Shown: one piece after another, positions 14,800-23,923 of the stretch
Layout: every line of letters starts with the position of its first letter
Numbering within the stretch: the first letter of the stretch is position 1
Made by a program: the position numbers and the translations under genes
NCBI GenBank assembly: GCA_020438445.1
Contig: JAGQUO010000014.1
Location: 1 to 33,429, forward strand
Reading direction: 5' to 3'
From: Solirubrobacterales bacterium
GTDB lineage: Bacteria > Actinomycetota > Thermoleophilia > Solirubrobacterales > 70-9
Length of the DNA stretch: 33,429 bases
The notes under the pieces: model-generated
Database searches by the model: none
The model's input: the letters and a program-made list of their open reading frames with translations, nothing else
Told to the model about the DNA's origin: nothing

Positions 14800-15593
14800 C
14801 CGCCGCCGGCGACCCGGGCGCGCCCACCGGAAGCGAGCCGCGGACGGCCGCGGACGGCTCGATCCTCGGCCTGCACGACGTCCGCAAGCGATTCGGTGAC
14901 CTCGTCGTCCTCGACGGGCTCGAGATGACCGTCGACCGCGGCGAGGTCGTGTGCGTCCTCGGCCCGAGCGGCTCCGGCAAGTCGACCCTGCTCCGCTGCA
15001 TCAATCTGCTGTCCCCGCCGGACAGCGGCAGGATCGTGCTCGAGGGCGAGGAGATCACCGGACGCGGCAACGCCGGAATCGACTTCGTCCGCCAGCGGGT
15101 CGGCATGGTCTTCCAGCAGTTCAACCTGTTCCCGCTCCAGAACGCCCTCGAGAACGTCACGCTGGCGCCGCGGACGGTCCTGGGTCGCTCGGCCGCCGAG
15201 TGCACGCGCCGCGGCGAGGAGCTCCTCGGACGCGTCGGGATGGCCGACCGCATGCACGAGTACCCGGAGCGCCTGTCGGGCGGTCAGCAGCAGCGCGTCG
15301 CGATCGCGAGGGCACTCGCCATGGATCCGCACGTGATGCTCTTCGACGAGGTCACCAGTGCGCTCGATCCCGAGCTCGTCAAGGAGGTCCTCGACGTGAT
15401 GCGGGAGCTCGCCGACGAGGGCATGACGATGATCGTCGTGACCCACGAGATCGGTTTCGCCCGCGAGGCAGCCGACCGTGTCGTCTTCATGGACGGGGGT
15501 GTCATCGTCGAGCAGGGGCCGCCGTCGCAGGTCCTCGACGATCCCCGGGAGGAACGAACGAAGTCGTTCCTGGGGCTCGTCCTCGAGCACTAG
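14796..15593 (+). CDS. Polar amino acid ABC transporter ATP-binding protein (GlnQ/HisP type)
   Basis: ATPase subunit of the importer, 265 residues. Walker A GPSGSGKS (56-63), Q-loop FQQFNLFP, signature LSGGQQQR, Walker [14 protein letters not shown] and switch VTHE are all present. FQQFNLFP and TSALDPE are typical of the polar amino acid subfamily. The first about 22 residues ([12 protein letters not shown] and on) are a disordered extension. The ATG overlaps the permease stop. It closes the operon; 58 bases later the next gene starts from its own promoter. Confidence 0.94.
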   Translation: MTAAGDPGAPTGSEPRTAADGSILGLHDVRKRFGDLVVLDGLEMTVDRGEVVCVLGPSGSGKSTLLRCINLLSPPDSGRIVLEGEEITGRGNAGIDFVRQRVGMVFQQFNLFPLQNALENVTLAPRTVLGRSAAECTRRGEELLGRVGMADRMHEYPERLSGGQQQRVAIARALAMDPHVMLFDEVTSALDPELVKEVLDVMRELADEGMTMIVVTHEIGFAREAADRVVFMDGGVIVEQGPPSQVLDDPREERTKSFLGLVLEH

Positions 15594-15612
15594 GGCCGGA
15601 AGCGGATGCCCC

Positions 15613-15642
15613 TTGTGGGCGTCCGGGCCGAGTCGCTACCCT
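15613..15642 (+). promoter_or_regulatory. Promoter TTGTGG-18-TACCCT, leaderless start
   Basis: TTGTGG (15613-15618) and TACCCT (15637-15642) are 18 bp apart, and the -10 ends 9 bases before the GTG at 15652. This fixes that GTG as the start and gives the signal peptide its correct N-terminus. Confidence 0.6.
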
Positions 15643-15651
15643 TCCGCGGCC

Positions 15652-17151
15652 GTGTCCGCTCTCCCGAGATCCGGGGGATGGCCGAGGACCCGGGCCGCTC
15701 GCCTGACAGCGTTCGCATTCGCGCTCGTGGCACTGGTCTCGGCTCTCGCCCTGCCCCACACCTCCGATGCCGCCCAGGCCCCGAAGGGGTTCTTCGGCGT
15801 GCATCCGCTCCGGCCCGCCGACGGCGACTACCCGCGGATGGCCGGCGCCGACGTCGGGATCATCCGCACCGGCTTCGTGTTCGCCGCGACCGCTCCGCCC
15901 TCTCCCCTGCCCGACGGCTGGAGCGGCTACGACTGGACCAAGTTCGACGAGATCGTCAAGGGCGCAGCCGAGCAGGGAATCGACGTCCTCCCGGTCCTCC
16001 TCGGCGCGCCGGGCTACCCCGCCAAGGGCAGCACCCCACTCGATTCCCCCGCCTCCACGAACGCCTGGAAGCGGTACCTGAAGGCGCTCGTCGGACGCTA
16101 CGGGCCCGGCGGCGACTTCTGGGCCGACCCTGCCACCGACGGCATCCCCGACGACCCGATCGACGACTGGCAGGTCTGGAACGAGCCGAACTCCTTCAAC
16201 AACTGGACCCATCCGAACCCGAAGCAGTACGGGAAGCTCCTCGCCCTCTCGGCGAAGGCGATCCACTCCGAGGACCCCGCCGCCGACGTCGTCTCGGCCG
16301 GCGTGATCTCGCAGCCGGTGAATCGCCGCGCCGACGACGGTGACGTCTACCTGAAGAAGATGCTGCGGTCGAAGTCCGCCGCCAAGGCGGCCGACACGAT
16401 CGCCATCCACCCGTACACGGGCACGGTCAAGGAGGTCAAGAAGCAGATCAAGCTCACCCGTGAGGTCCTCGACAAGGCGAAGCTGAAGAGGACGCCGATC
16501 TGGGTGACCGAGATCGGCTGGGGCGAGGGCAGGAGCCGCAATCCGCTGATCGTCCCGGCCTCGAAGCAGCGTAAGAACCTCCGTGAGTCCTTCCGGATGA
16601 TGCTGAAGGAGCGCCGCAAGCTGAAGATCGGGAAGGCCGTCTGGTACCAGTGGCAGGACAGCCCCGACACCGTCTGCGGCTGGTGCAGCACCGCGGGGCT
16701 GCTGAACAAGCACGGCTCCGACAAGAAGCTCCTCGACGAGTTCGCCGCGATCATCCGCGTCGTCGTCGCCATCGCCGTGGTCCTGGTCCTCCTGATCGCC
16801 TTCAACTCGACCGCGATCAACGCCGACGAGCGGGCGCGCGAGTACGCGACGATGTTCGCCTACGGCCTCCCCGTCAGGACGGTGGTCCGGCTCGCGGTCA
16901 CCGAGAGCATGATCATCGGCCTGCTCGCGACCGCGCTCGGGATCGGGCTCGGAGTCCTGATCCTCGGGTGGGTCATCAACGTCAGCATCGAGGAGGTGCT
17001 GCCGGAGCTCGGAATCATCGGCTCGCTGTCGGTGGGCACGGTCGCGCTCGCGGCGCTCGCGGGGGTCGGGGCGATGGCGCTGGCGCCGGTCCTGACGATC
17101 CGCCGGCTGCGGCGGATGGACGTCCCCTCGACCCTCCGGGTCGTCGAGTGA
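15652..17151 (+). CDS. Secreted glycoside hydrolase-like domain fused to FtsX permease C-terminal domain
   Basis: A 499-residue chimera. Residues 1-42 are a signal peptide (PRTRAARLTAF, Ala/Leu core, cleavage around SDAAQA). Residues 43-362 are a TIM-barrel glycosidase-like domain (clan GH-A type): DDWQVWNEPN with the acid/base Glu after Asn, TIAIHPYTG, and IWVTEIGWGE, whose Glu is the expected nucleophile. From about residue 364 (base 16741) the protein becomes the last third of an FtsX/MacB-type ABC permease: membrane helix, the cytoplasmic coupling loop ADERAREYATMFAYGLP, two more helices, and the usual basic tail ending STLRVVE. The FtsX first helix and extracellular core are missing, and no matching ATPase lies next to it. 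Membrane topology would still be consistent. Either a real fusion or a deletion/assembly join. The domain calls are firm; whether the product works is not. Confidence 0.8.
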   Translation: MSALPRSGGWPRTRAARLTAFAFALVALVSALALPHTSDAAQAPKGFFGVHPLRPADGDYPRMAGADVGIIRTGFVFAATAPPSPLPDGWSGYDWTKFDEIVKGAAEQGIDVLPVLLGAPGYPAKGSTPLDSPASTNAWKRYLKALVGRYGPGGDFWADPATDGIPDDPIDDWQVWNEPNSFNNWTHPNPKQYGKLLALSAKAIHSEDPAADVVSAGVISQPVNRRADDGDVYLKKMLRSKSAAKAADTIAIHPYTGTVKEVKKQIKLTREVLDKAKLKRTPIWVTEIGWGEGRSRNPLIVPASKQRKNLRESFRMMLKERRKLKIGKAVWYQWQDSPDTVCGWCSTAGLLNKHGSDKKLLDEFAAIIRVVVAIAVVLVLLIAFNSTAINADERAREYATMFAYGLPVRTVVRLAVTESMIIGLLATALGIGLGVLILGWVINVSIEEVLPELGIIGSLSVGTVALAALAGVGAMALAPVLTIRRLRRMDVPSTLRVVE

Positions 17152-17313
17152 AGCCGGGGCGCGGCGGCACCCTGCTTCGTTCACACTGACCTGATCGACA
17201 CGGGGTTCACCAGCCAGGACGCGCAGAGCGACTTCAATCGGGCGCGCCGGCGCGCGGCGCTGCGGCGGCTCTCGGCCCGGCTGCGGGGGCAGGCCGGAGA
17301 CGTCAGCACCCTG

Positions 17314-18033
17314 TTGCCGTTCAGCGAGGTCGTCGACGCGCTGGGCCGCACCGGCGAGCGGCGCGTCGGCCTGAAGACGATTCCGCTCGACACGATCGTC
17401 GGCTCGGTCGACCGGGCCGAGGAGTTCGACCGCGATTTCCGGCCGCGCAGCGACCGCGTTCGGGCGCGGTGGCAGCGGATCAACGCCGCCCAGCGACGCG
17501 GTGAGGGAATGCCGCCGATCGAGGTGCTCCGGGTCGGAGGCCTGCACTTCGTCGTCGACGGCCATCACCGCGTCTCGGTCGCACGTCACCTCGGGCGCGA
17601 CGCGATCGAGGCCTACGTCACCGAGATCACCACCCGGGTCTCGCCTGAGGACGGCCTCAAGCTCGCCGACCTACCCGCCAAGGGTCACGAGAGGCTGTTC
17701 CTGGAGCGGGTGCCGCTGTCCCCCGAGCAGCGGCGGCGGATCACTTTCAGCGACCCGGCTCAGGGGTTCGCCGAGCTGGCGGAGGCGGTCGAGGCCTGGG
17801 GATTCCGGCTCATGCAGGGCCTGAACGAGCTGCTCGACCGCCGGGAGGTCGCGCAGTCGTGGTTCGAGGACGAGTTCGCGCCGGTCGTCCAGTCGCTCCG
17901 CGATGCCGACCTGATCGGGAGCGGCACCGAAGCCGACGCCTACATCCGCGTCGTCCGCGAGCGCTACATGCTGCTCCGCACGCACGAATGGGACGAGGAC
18001 GTGATCGCCCGTCTCCGCTCGGTCCTCGACTGA
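17314..18033 (+). CDS. ParB/Srx-like domain protein
   Basis: A 239-residue protein with a ParB N-terminal-like (sulfiredoxin-fold) core: IPLDTIVGSVDRA, then MPPIEVLRVGGLHFVVDG and HHRVSVARHLG, the segment that binds nucleotide in ParB/Srx proteins. The C-terminal half is helical and charged, without an obvious helix-turn-helix. TTG 17314 is the first ordinary start codon, but the same frame upstream continues with coding-like sequence back to about 17179 (LIDTGFTSQDAQ, then FNRARRRAALRRL), which I believe is the real N-terminus of the family; only CTG 17191 or GTT 17179 are there to start it. It is not the chromosomal parB of a parAB pair; role unknown. The region 17152-17178 holds nothing else. 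Confidence 0.75.
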   Translation: MPFSEVVDALGRTGERRVGLKTIPLDTIVGSVDRAEEFDRDFRPRSDRVRARWQRINAAQRRGEGMPPIEVLRVGGLHFVVDGHHRVSVARHLGRDAIEAYVTEITTRVSPEDGLKLADLPAKGHERLFLERVPLSPEQRRRITFSDPAQGFAELAEAVEAWGFRLMQGLNELLDRREVAQSWFEDEFAPVVQSLRDADLIGSGTEADAYIRVVRERYMLLRTHEWDEDVIARLRSVLD

Positions 18034-18050
18034 GGGCCCGCTCAGCCCTC
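18032..18050. terminator. Shared hairpin between convergent genes
   Basis: GAGGGC and GCCCTC pair around a 7-base loop, covering the 8-base gap and both stop codons of the ParB-like and UgpC-type genes. No T-tract. It could serve both directions. Confidence 0.35.
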
Positions 18051-19211
18051 GCCGGCGGGAGCGATGCGCTCGCCCGAGTCGAGATCGAAGAAGTGCAGCT
18101 TCTCCGGGTCCATCCAGAGCTCGAGGCGCTCGCCCCGGCGCGCCTCGCTCGTCGCGTCGAGCCGGGCGACCACCTGGCCCTCCTCGGCGGTCGACTCGCT
18201 GCCGACGTCGGCGGCCAGCTCGTCGAGCTGCTCGGCCCTGACCTCGGCGTCCATGTCGAAGTAGATGTAGAGCTCGGAGCCCATCGACTCGAGGATCGAG
18301 ACCTCGACCTCGAACGTCGGGCCGGGCTGGTCGCCGACGAGCTTCGCGTCCTCGAAGTGCTCGGGTCGCACCCCCACCATCAGGCTGCCGGCGGAGTGCG
18401 ATTCGAGCCCCTGGGCCATCGCCTCGGTGATCTCGACCTCGCAGAACGGCAGCTTCGCGGTCCGGCCGCTGAGCTCGACCGGCATGAAGTTCATCGACGG
18501 TGAGCCGATGAACCCGGCGACGAAGAGGTTGACCGGACGCTCGTAGAGCTCCTGCGGGCTGCCGACCTGCTGCAGCTCGCCCTTGCGCATCACCGCGACG
18601 CGGTCGCCGAGCGTCATCGCCTCGGTCTGATCGTGGGTGACGTAGACGGTGGTCGTCTCGAGCCGGTTCTGGATCCTCGAGACCTCGGCCCGCATCTGGA
18701 CCCGGAGCTTGGCGTCGAGGTTCGAGAGCGGCTCGTCCATCAGGAACGCCTTGGGCTCGCGCACGATCGCCCGGCCCATCGCAACGCGCTGGCGCTGGCC
18801 CCCGGAGAGGTTGGAGGGCTTGCGGTCGAGATGCTCGGTCAGATCGAGGATCTTGGCCGCCTCCTCGACCTGATGGTCGATCGTCTCCTGGTCCACCTTC
18901 GCCATCTTCAGCGGGAACGCCATGTTCTCGCGCACGGTCATGTGCGGATAGAGGGCGTAGTTCTGGAACACCATCGCGATGTCGCGGTCCTTCGGCGCCT
19001 TCCCGTTGACGACGTCCTCGCCGATCCGCAGCTCGCCGTCGGAGATGTCCTCGAGCCCGGCGATCATCCGCAACGCGGTCGACTTGCCGCATCCCGACGG
19101 GCCGACGAGGATGAGGAACTCCCCGTCCTCGATGTCGAGGTCGAGCTGCTTGACGGCCTCGGTCCCGTCCGGGAACCGCTTGGTGATCTTGTCGAGGGTG
19201 ATCTCTGACAT
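18042..19211 (-). CDS. ugpC: Sugar ABC transporter ATP-binding protein (MalK/UgpC family)
   Basis: ATPase for carbohydrate import, 389 residues. Walker A GPSGCGKS (37-44), [12 protein letters not shown], signature LSGGQRQR, Walker [27 protein letters not shown]. The C-terminal half is the MalK-type regulatory OB-fold ([33 protein letters not shown]). It contains an acidic insertion (about 330-352) in the last OB segment. AGAGGAG lies 11 bases before ATG 19211. It is the last gene of the sugar importer operon, 18 bases after the second permease. Such ATPases are often shared by several sugar importers. Confidence 0.94.
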   Translation of the reverse strand: MSEITLDKITKRFPDGTEAVKQLDLDIEDGEFLILVGPSGCGKSTALRMIAGLEDISDGELRIGEDVVNGKAPKDRDIAMVFQNYALYPHMTVRENMAFPLKMAKVDQETIDHQVEEAAKILDLTEHLDRKPSNLSGGQRQRVAMGRAIVREPKAFLMDEPLSNLDAKLRVQMRAEVSRIQNRLETTTVYVTHDQTEAMTLGDRVAVMRKGELQQVGSPQELYERPVNLFVAGFIGSPSMNFMPVELSGRTAKLPFCEVEITEAMAQGLESHSAGSLMVGVRPEHFEDAKLVGDQPGPTFEVEVSILESMGSELYIYFDMDAEVRAEQLDELAADVGSESTAEEGQVVARLDATSEARRGERLELWMDPEKLHFFDLDSGERIAPAGEG

Positions 19212-19229
19212 CTGCTGTCTGTCTCCTCT

Positions 19230-20093
19230 CTAGCCCTTGACGGCGCCTGAGGTCAGTCCGGCGACGATGCGCCGCTGGAAGATGAGTACGAAGACGATGA
19301 TCGGGATCGTCACGATCACGGCCGCAGCGGCGATGTTCGCGAACGGCTGGGTGAACTGCGAATCGCCGGTGAAGAACGCGAGCGCCGCCGGGACCGTGCG
19401 GGACGCATCGGAGCTCGTCAGCGAGATCGCGAACAGGAAGTCGTTCCAGGCGAAGATGAAGACGAGGATGGCCGCGGTGAACATCCCGGGCGTCGCCAGG
19501 GGGACGATCACCTTTCGGAATGCCTGAAACGGCGTCGCGCCGTCGACCTGCGCCGCCTGTTCGAGGTCCCAGGGGATCTCGCGGAAGAACGCGACGAGGG
19601 TATAGATCGCGAGTGGCAGCGAAAAGCTGAGGTAGGGGATGATCAGCCCCGGCCAGGTGTCGTAGAGCCCGAGCGACCGCCACATGTCGAAGAGCGGCCC
19701 GACGGTCGAGATCGGTGGGAACATGGCGATCGCGAGCGCGCCCCCGAGCACGAGCGTCTTGCCCGGGAACTCGAGCCGCGCGATCGCGTAGGCGGCGAAC
19801 GATGCGAGCACGATCGCGATCAGGGTCGCGATCAGGGCGATCCCGATCGAGTTGATCAGCGGCTTCAGGAACGGGCCGTCGAGCCCGTCCTTGAAGAGCG
19901 CCTCGTAGTTCTTGAAGGTCGCGTCGCTCGGGACCAGCGTCCCCCAGAAGCCCTCGTCGGGCTTCACCGTCACGGTCGCCGGCGTCTTCAGCGACAGCGA
20001 GATGATCCAGAGGACCGGGAAGAGGGCGTAGAAGATCACGACGATCAGGCCGAGCAGCCAGATGATCCGTTCCTGCGGGCTCCGGGTCTCCAT
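19230..20093 (-). CDS. Sugar ABC transporter permease (MalG type)
   Basis: Second membrane subunit, 287 residues, with six predicted helices. The family extracellular segment ([10 protein letters not shown], the P-x-x-x-T-x-x-N-Y pattern around [11 protein letters not shown]), the scaffold [13 protein letters not shown], and the EAA loop [18 protein letters not shown] followed by PLATPG are present. The start is ATG 20093, which overlaps the stop of the upstream permease as TGATG; the frame is open further upstream only as an artefact of GC content. The EAA loop docks on the UgpC-type ATPase encoded next. Confidence 0.93.
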   Translation of the reverse strand: METRSPQERIIWLLGLIVVIFYALFPVLWIISLSLKTPATVTVKPDEGFWGTLVPSDATFKNYEALFKDGLDGPFLKPLINSIGIALIATLIAIVLASFAAYAIARLEFPGKTLVLGGALAIAMFPPISTVGPLFDMWRSLGLYDTWPGLIIPYLSFSLPLAIYTLVAFFREIPWDLEQAAQVDGATPFQAFRKVIVPLATPGMFTAAILVFIFAWNDFLFAISLTSSDASRTVPAALAFFTGDSQFTQPFANIAAAAVIVTIPIIVFVLIFQRRIVAGLTSGAVKG

Positions 20094-21034
20094 CAGCGCT
20101 GGTCCTTTCCGGGCACCGACGTGCCGAAGCCCTTGACGAACAGGATCGCGATCATCAGCACGGCGAGGAAGATCAGGACCGAGACCGCCGATCCGAGCCC
20201 GAGGTTGAGTCGCGCGATGAGCTGGTTGTAGCCGAGGATCGACACCGATTCGGTGTCGACCGAGCCGCGCGTCATCACGAAGATCGAGTCGAAGACCCGG
20301 AACGCGTCGAGCGTCCGGAACAGCAGCGCGACGAGGATCGCCGGCTTCATCAGCGGCAGGGTGATCCGGAAGAACCGCTGAACGGCGTTCGCCCCGTCGA
20401 CCTTCGCCGCCTCGTAGAGCCCGTCGTCGATCGTCGTCAGCCCGGCGAGCAGCAGCAGCGCGATGAACGGGGTCGTCTTCCAGACCTCGGCGAGGATGAT
20501 CACGAAGAAGGCGCTGAACCGGTCCCCGAACCAGTTCATGTCGTCCGCCACGAACGGAAGCTGGTTGACGAAGCCGGTGTCGGGCTGGAAGGCGAACTGC
20601 CAGGTGAAGGCGGCGACGACGGTGACGATGCCGTAGGGGATCAGCACCGAGGTCCTGACGACTCCGCGGCCGAAGATCGCGCGGTGCATCAGCAGCGCGA
20701 TCGCCATCCCGAGGACGAACTCGATCGTGACCGAGACGAGCGTCACCCCGAGGGTGTTCGCGACGTCGGTCCACCACAGGCTCGACGTCAGGACGTCGAC
20801 GTAGTTGCTGAGCCCGACGAACTCGCGCTCGTCCGGGAAGCGGAGGTCGAGCCGCTGGAGGCTGAGGACGAAGGCGTAGATGATCGGATACGCCGTCACC
20901 AGCAGCATCGCGAGTACGGCGGGCGCACAGAGCAGCCAGCCGAGGCGCCGCTCGGATCTCGCCCGCTCGCTCAGGGGCCGCTTCTTCGGCTCGTTCTCCT
21001 CCCCGGCGCGGGCCGGGACCGATGCCGCTTCCAT
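20093..21034 (-). CDS. Sugar ABC transporter permease (MalF/UgpA type)
   Basis: First membrane subunit, 313 residues. A basic cytoplasmic N-terminus ([14 protein letters not shown]) precedes six helices: [20 protein letters not shown] and so on. The EAA loop is [21 protein letters not shown]. It is of UgpA/LacF length, lacking the extra MalF periplasmic domain of enterobacteria. ATG 21034 overlaps the binding-protein stop by one base (TGATG), so binding protein and both permeases are translationally coupled in series. Confidence 0.93.
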   Translation of the reverse strand: MEAASVPARAGEENEPKKRPLSERARSERRLGWLLCAPAVLAMLLVTAYPIIYAFVLSLQRLDLRFPDEREFVGLSNYVDVLTSSLWWTDVANTLGVTLVSVTIEFVLGMAIALLMHRAIFGRGVVRTSVLIPYGIVTVVAAFTWQFAFQPDTGFVNQLPFVADDMNWFGDRFSAFFVIILAEVWKTTPFIALLLLAGLTTIDDGLYEAAKVDGANAVQRFFRITLPLMKPAILVALLFRTLDAFRVFDSIFVMTRGSVDTESVSILGYNQLIARLNLGLGSAVSVLIFLAVLMIAILFVKGFGTSVPGKDQR

Positions 21035-22326
21035 CAGAGCAGTCCCTCCACGTTGAGCGCCTTCTGGACGTTGTCCCGGAGCTCGTCGACCTTGTCGGGG
21101 ACCTGGTCCGGGGAGATGTCGCCGAGCGGGTGGATCGTCCGCTGAATCGCCAGCGAGAGGTCCTGGTAGGCCGGCGTGACCGGCCTCGGCGCGGCCTGCT
21201 TGATCGACTGCCGGATCAGATCGGCGAAGCCCGGATACACGTCATCGATCTGCTTCTCGTCGTAGAGCGACTCGGTGACCGGCGGCAGCCCTCCCGCGGT
21301 CGCGATCTTGATCTGGTTCTGCGGCTGGATCATGCACTTGATCGCATCGAACGCCTCCTGCTTGTGCTCGGAGTAGCTCGACACGCCGAGGTTGATGCCG
21401 CCGAGCGGCGGTGCCGAAGGCCGGTCGGCGTCGACCCGCGGGTAGAGCGCCTCGCCGAGGTTCTTGAACACGTCCGGCGCGTTGTCCTTGGCGCTCGGGT
21501 AGACGAAGGGGTAGTTGAGCATGAAGCTCGAGGAGCCGGCCTCGAACGAGAGCCGTGCCGTGTCCTCGTTCGAGGTCGACTGGGACGGATCGGCGGCCTC
21601 CGAGTTCGCGAGCTGGACCATCAGCCCGAGCGCCTTGTCGGTCTGGGGGCTGCTGAGCGCCACCGCCTCGGCGTCGTCGGGCTGGACGATGCTCGTGCCC
21701 GCCGACTCCACCATCGAGTTGAGCCAGACGACCAGGCCCTCGTAGCGATCGGCCTGCACCTGGATCATGCCGTTCTTGCCGATCTCGGCCGCCTGGTCGA
21801 GCATCTCCTCCCAGGTCTTCGGCGGCTTCGGAACGCGATCCTTGCGATACCAGAGAAGCTGGGTGTTGCTCCAGATCGGCGCCGCCCAGAGCTTGTCCTC
21901 GAAGCGGGCGGTCTCGGCGACGCTCGGGAACACGCCGGTCGTGGCGGCCTTCTCGTTCGCGCCGGTCCACTCCTCGACCCAGCCGGCGTTCGCGAACTCG
22001 CCGGTCCAGATCACGTCCATGCCCATGATGTCGATCGAGCTGTCCTCGGCCCCGAGCCGGCGAACGAGCTGCTCGCGCTGCTGGTCGGCCTCGTTCGGCA
22101 GGTACTCGAAGGAGATCGTGTACTCACCGTTCGAGGACTTCGAGCAGGCGTCGGCGATCTTCGGGAGGATGCCGCTCGGCTCGTTGAAGATGAAGAAGCT
22201 GAGCTCGGTCGGCCCGCCGGACTCGTCGTCGCCGCAGGCGCTGAGCACGATCGCGGCCGCCGCGAGCGCTGCAATCAACAGCGTTGCGACCGATCGGCGT
22301 GCTGGACGTGACGCTCCCTCTCCCAA
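21034..22326 (-). CDS. Sugar ABC transporter substrate-binding lipoprotein
   Basis: Extracellular sugar receptor, solute-binding family 1, 430 residues. TTG 22326 is chosen: it has GGAGAAGGGG seven bases upstream and starts a compact lipoprotein signal (basic RPARR, Ala/Leu core, lipobox LSAC at about residues 28-31). Upstream open frame is not protein-like. The mature protein has the family's [18 protein letters not shown] segment, the [18 protein letters not shown] block typical of maltose/trehalose/alpha-glucoside-type receptors, and the late [11 protein letters not shown]. Preceded by a GC palindrome that may be an operator, and by the divergently unrelated but co-oriented GH13 gene. Confidence 0.92.
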   Translation of the reverse strand: MGEGASRPARRSVATLLIAALAAAAIVLSACGDDESGGPTELSFFIFNEPSGILPKIADACSKSSNGEYTISFEYLPNEADQQREQLVRRLGAEDSSIDIMGMDVIWTGEFANAGWVEEWTGANEKAATTGVFPSVAETARFEDKLWAAPIWSNTQLLWYRKDRVPKPPKTWEEMLDQAAEIGKNGMIQVQADRYEGLVVWLNSMVESAGTSIVQPDDAEAVALSSPQTDKALGLMVQLANSEAADPSQSTSNEDTARLSFEAGSSSFMLNYPFVYPSAKDNAPDVFKNLGEALYPRVDADRPSAPPLGGINLGVSSYSEHKQEAFDAIKCMIQPQNQIKIATAGGLPPVTESLYDEKQIDDVYPGFADLIRQSIKQAAPRPVTPAYQDLSLAIQRTIHPLGDISPDQVPDKVDELRDNVQKALNVEGLL

Positions 22327-22388
22327 GGGCCTGCCCCTTCTCCTGCTTCCGGCGGCGTTCCGTTCTCGCCGCCTTGCGCCCACCCCTA

Positions 22389-22403
22389 CCCGGGCGTCCC
22401 GGG
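22389..22403. promoter_or_regulatory. Palindrome CCCGGGCGTCCCGGG upstream of the sugar importer
   Basis: Two CCCGGG arms flank a 3-base centre, 63 bases before the importer's TTG start. On the minus strand it sits between a TTTACG and a TAGGGG, a weak -35/-10 pair 16 bp apart, so a bound repressor would block that promoter. The regulator is unknown and no regulator gene is adjacent. The rest of 22327-22420 shows only the ribosome site. Confidence 0.3.
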
Positions 22404-22420
22404 CCGTAAACGGGCGTGGC

Positions 22421-23923
22421 TCAGCGCTCGCAGGTGACGGCGGCCGCGTGGGCCCCGATGCGGAGCTCGCCTTCGTGGAGCTCGGCGGCGCCGGGCGCGG
22501 TGCAGAGCACGAGCTCGGAGCCGGCGGGCGCGGGCACCACGGCCGGCGATCCACCGAGGTTGATCGCGACCCGATGGGCTCCGCGATCGAAGGCGAGCGT
22601 CCCGTCGGGGCTCCCGATCCGCGCCGGCGTCCCGTGGATCTCACGGCGCACGCCGATCAGCTCCCGGAAGAGGTTGAGGATCGAGCCGGGGTCGGCGCTC
22701 TGATCGTCGGCGTTGCGGGTCGCAGGATCGACCGGGGACAGCCACGGGTCGCCCCGGGAGAACCCACCGGACGGAGTCGGGTCCCATTGCATCGGGCGCC
22801 GGCAGGCGTCGCGGCCGTAGCGGTCGCGGACCGGATCCGCGGCCGGCCCGTCGACCATGCCGAGCTCCTCCCCCTGGTAGACGAACGCGGCGCCGCCGAG
22901 CGTCAGCAGCAGCACGGCCGCGGCGCGGGCGTTCTCCTCGCCCCAGCGGGTCGCCACCCGCGGGAAGTCGTGGTTGGAGGTCACCCAGGCGATCCCGCCG
23001 GCGGCGCTCGATCGGTCGATCGCCGCGGCGAGCGCGTCGGCGTCCCACTCGGCGTGGAGGAGGTCGAAGCCGAAGACGGCATCGAGGTGCTCGAGATAGG
23101 GCAGGACGCGCGCGACCGGCAGGTACACCTCGCCGATCAGCGGCGCCCTGCCGGCGGCCTCGCGCAGCGCGGCGAGCGCGATCCCGATGTCGGGAGCGTC
23201 GCGCGAGTTCACGAGGTCGCGCCGCAGCAGCGCCTCCGGCATCGGCAGCGGGAAGGGCTCGCGGGCCGGTGGGTCGTCGCGGAGCTCGGCGTCCTTGACC
23301 ATCCGGTCCACCGCGTCCACCCGGAAACCGTCGGCGCCCCGGCCCACCCAGTGGCGGACGACGTCGGCCATCGCCTCGCGGACCTCGGGATTACGCCAGT
23401 CGAGGTCGGGCTGCTCGGGGTAGAAGGAGTGCAGGTAGAGCCGGCCGGTGGCCGGATCTCGCGTCCAGGACGGGCCGCCGAACGAGGCGAGCCAGTTGTT
23501 CGGCGGCTCGGGACCGTCGGACCAGACGTAGAAGTCGGGCCGCTCGCGGAACCACGGATGCTCGATCGAGGTGTGGGACACGACGAGGTCGAGGACGATC
23601 CGGATCCCGCGATCGTGAGCGTCGGCGACGAGCAGGTCGAAGTCCTGATCGGTGCCGATCTCGGGCGCGATCGCCTTGTGGTCGGTTACGTCGTAGCCGT
23701 AATCGGCGAGCGGCGAGGGATAGATCGGGGCGAGCCAGATCGCGTCCACGCCCAGCCACTCCAGGTACGGGAGGCGGCTGCGGATTCCCGCAAGATCGCC
23801 GATGCCGTCGCCGTCGCTGTCCTGGAAGGACCGCGGGTAGATCTCGTAGACGACTGCGTCGTCGGTCCAGGGCCGTTCGCCCGCCCCGGGCGCCGATGCC
23901 GCCGGCTCTAGTCCTCGTGCCAC
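22421..23923 (-). CDS. GH13 alpha-glucosidase / oligo-1,6-glucosidase
   Basis: Retaining alpha-glucosidase, 500 residues, no signal peptide, so it should act on imported sugars. (Beta/alpha)8 barrel motifs: VVYEIYPRSF at the start, region I DLVVSHTS (112-119), region II GFRVDAV with nucleophile Asp 203, region III IGEVY with acid/base Glu 265, region IV SNHD with Asp 319. QPDLDW near 171 is the conserved QPDLN-like stretch of the oligo-1,6-glucosidase subfamily. The C-terminal beta domain is present but short. The GTG start at 23923 overlaps the end of map by 16 bases, so it is translated in the same transcript as adk and map. With the importer downstream it forms a capture-import-hydrolyse unit for alpha-glucosides; maltose, trehalose or sucrose cannot be told apart here. 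Confidence 0.92.
   Translation of the reverse strand: MARGLEPAASAPGAGERPWTDDAVVYEIYPRSFQDSDGDGIGDLAGIRSRLPYLEWLGVDAIWLAPIYPSPLADYGYDVTDHKAIAPEIGTDQDFDLLVADAHDRGIRIVLDLVVSHTSIEHPWFRERPDFYVWSDGPEPPNNWLASFGGPSWTRDPATGRLYLHSFYPEQPDLDWRNPEVREAMADVVRHWVGRGADGFRVDAVDRMVKDAELRDDPPAREPFPLPMPEALLRRDLVNSRDAPDIGIALAALREAAGRAPLIGEVYLPVARVLPYLEHLDAVFGFDLLHAEWDADALAAAIDRSSAAGGIAWVTSNHDFPRVATRWGEENARAAAVLLLTLGGAAFVYQGEELGMVDGPAADPVRDRYGRDACRRPMQWDPTPSGGFSRGDPWLSPVDPATRNADDQSADPGSILNLFRELIGVRREIHGTPARIGSPDGTLAFDRGAHRVAINLGGSPAVVPAPAGSELVLCTAPGAAELHEGELRIGAHAAAVTCER

Noticed and set aside
14802-15600. Second transport or regulatory gene on the minus strand inside the amino acid ATPase region
   Set aside because: The open antisense frames mirror the ATPase codons and show no family features.
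17314-18033. Chromosome-partitioning ParB of a parABS system
   Set aside because: No parA, no parS-like palindrome seen, no clear helix-turn-helix, and the setting is unrelated; only the ParB/Srx-type N-terminal fold is supported.
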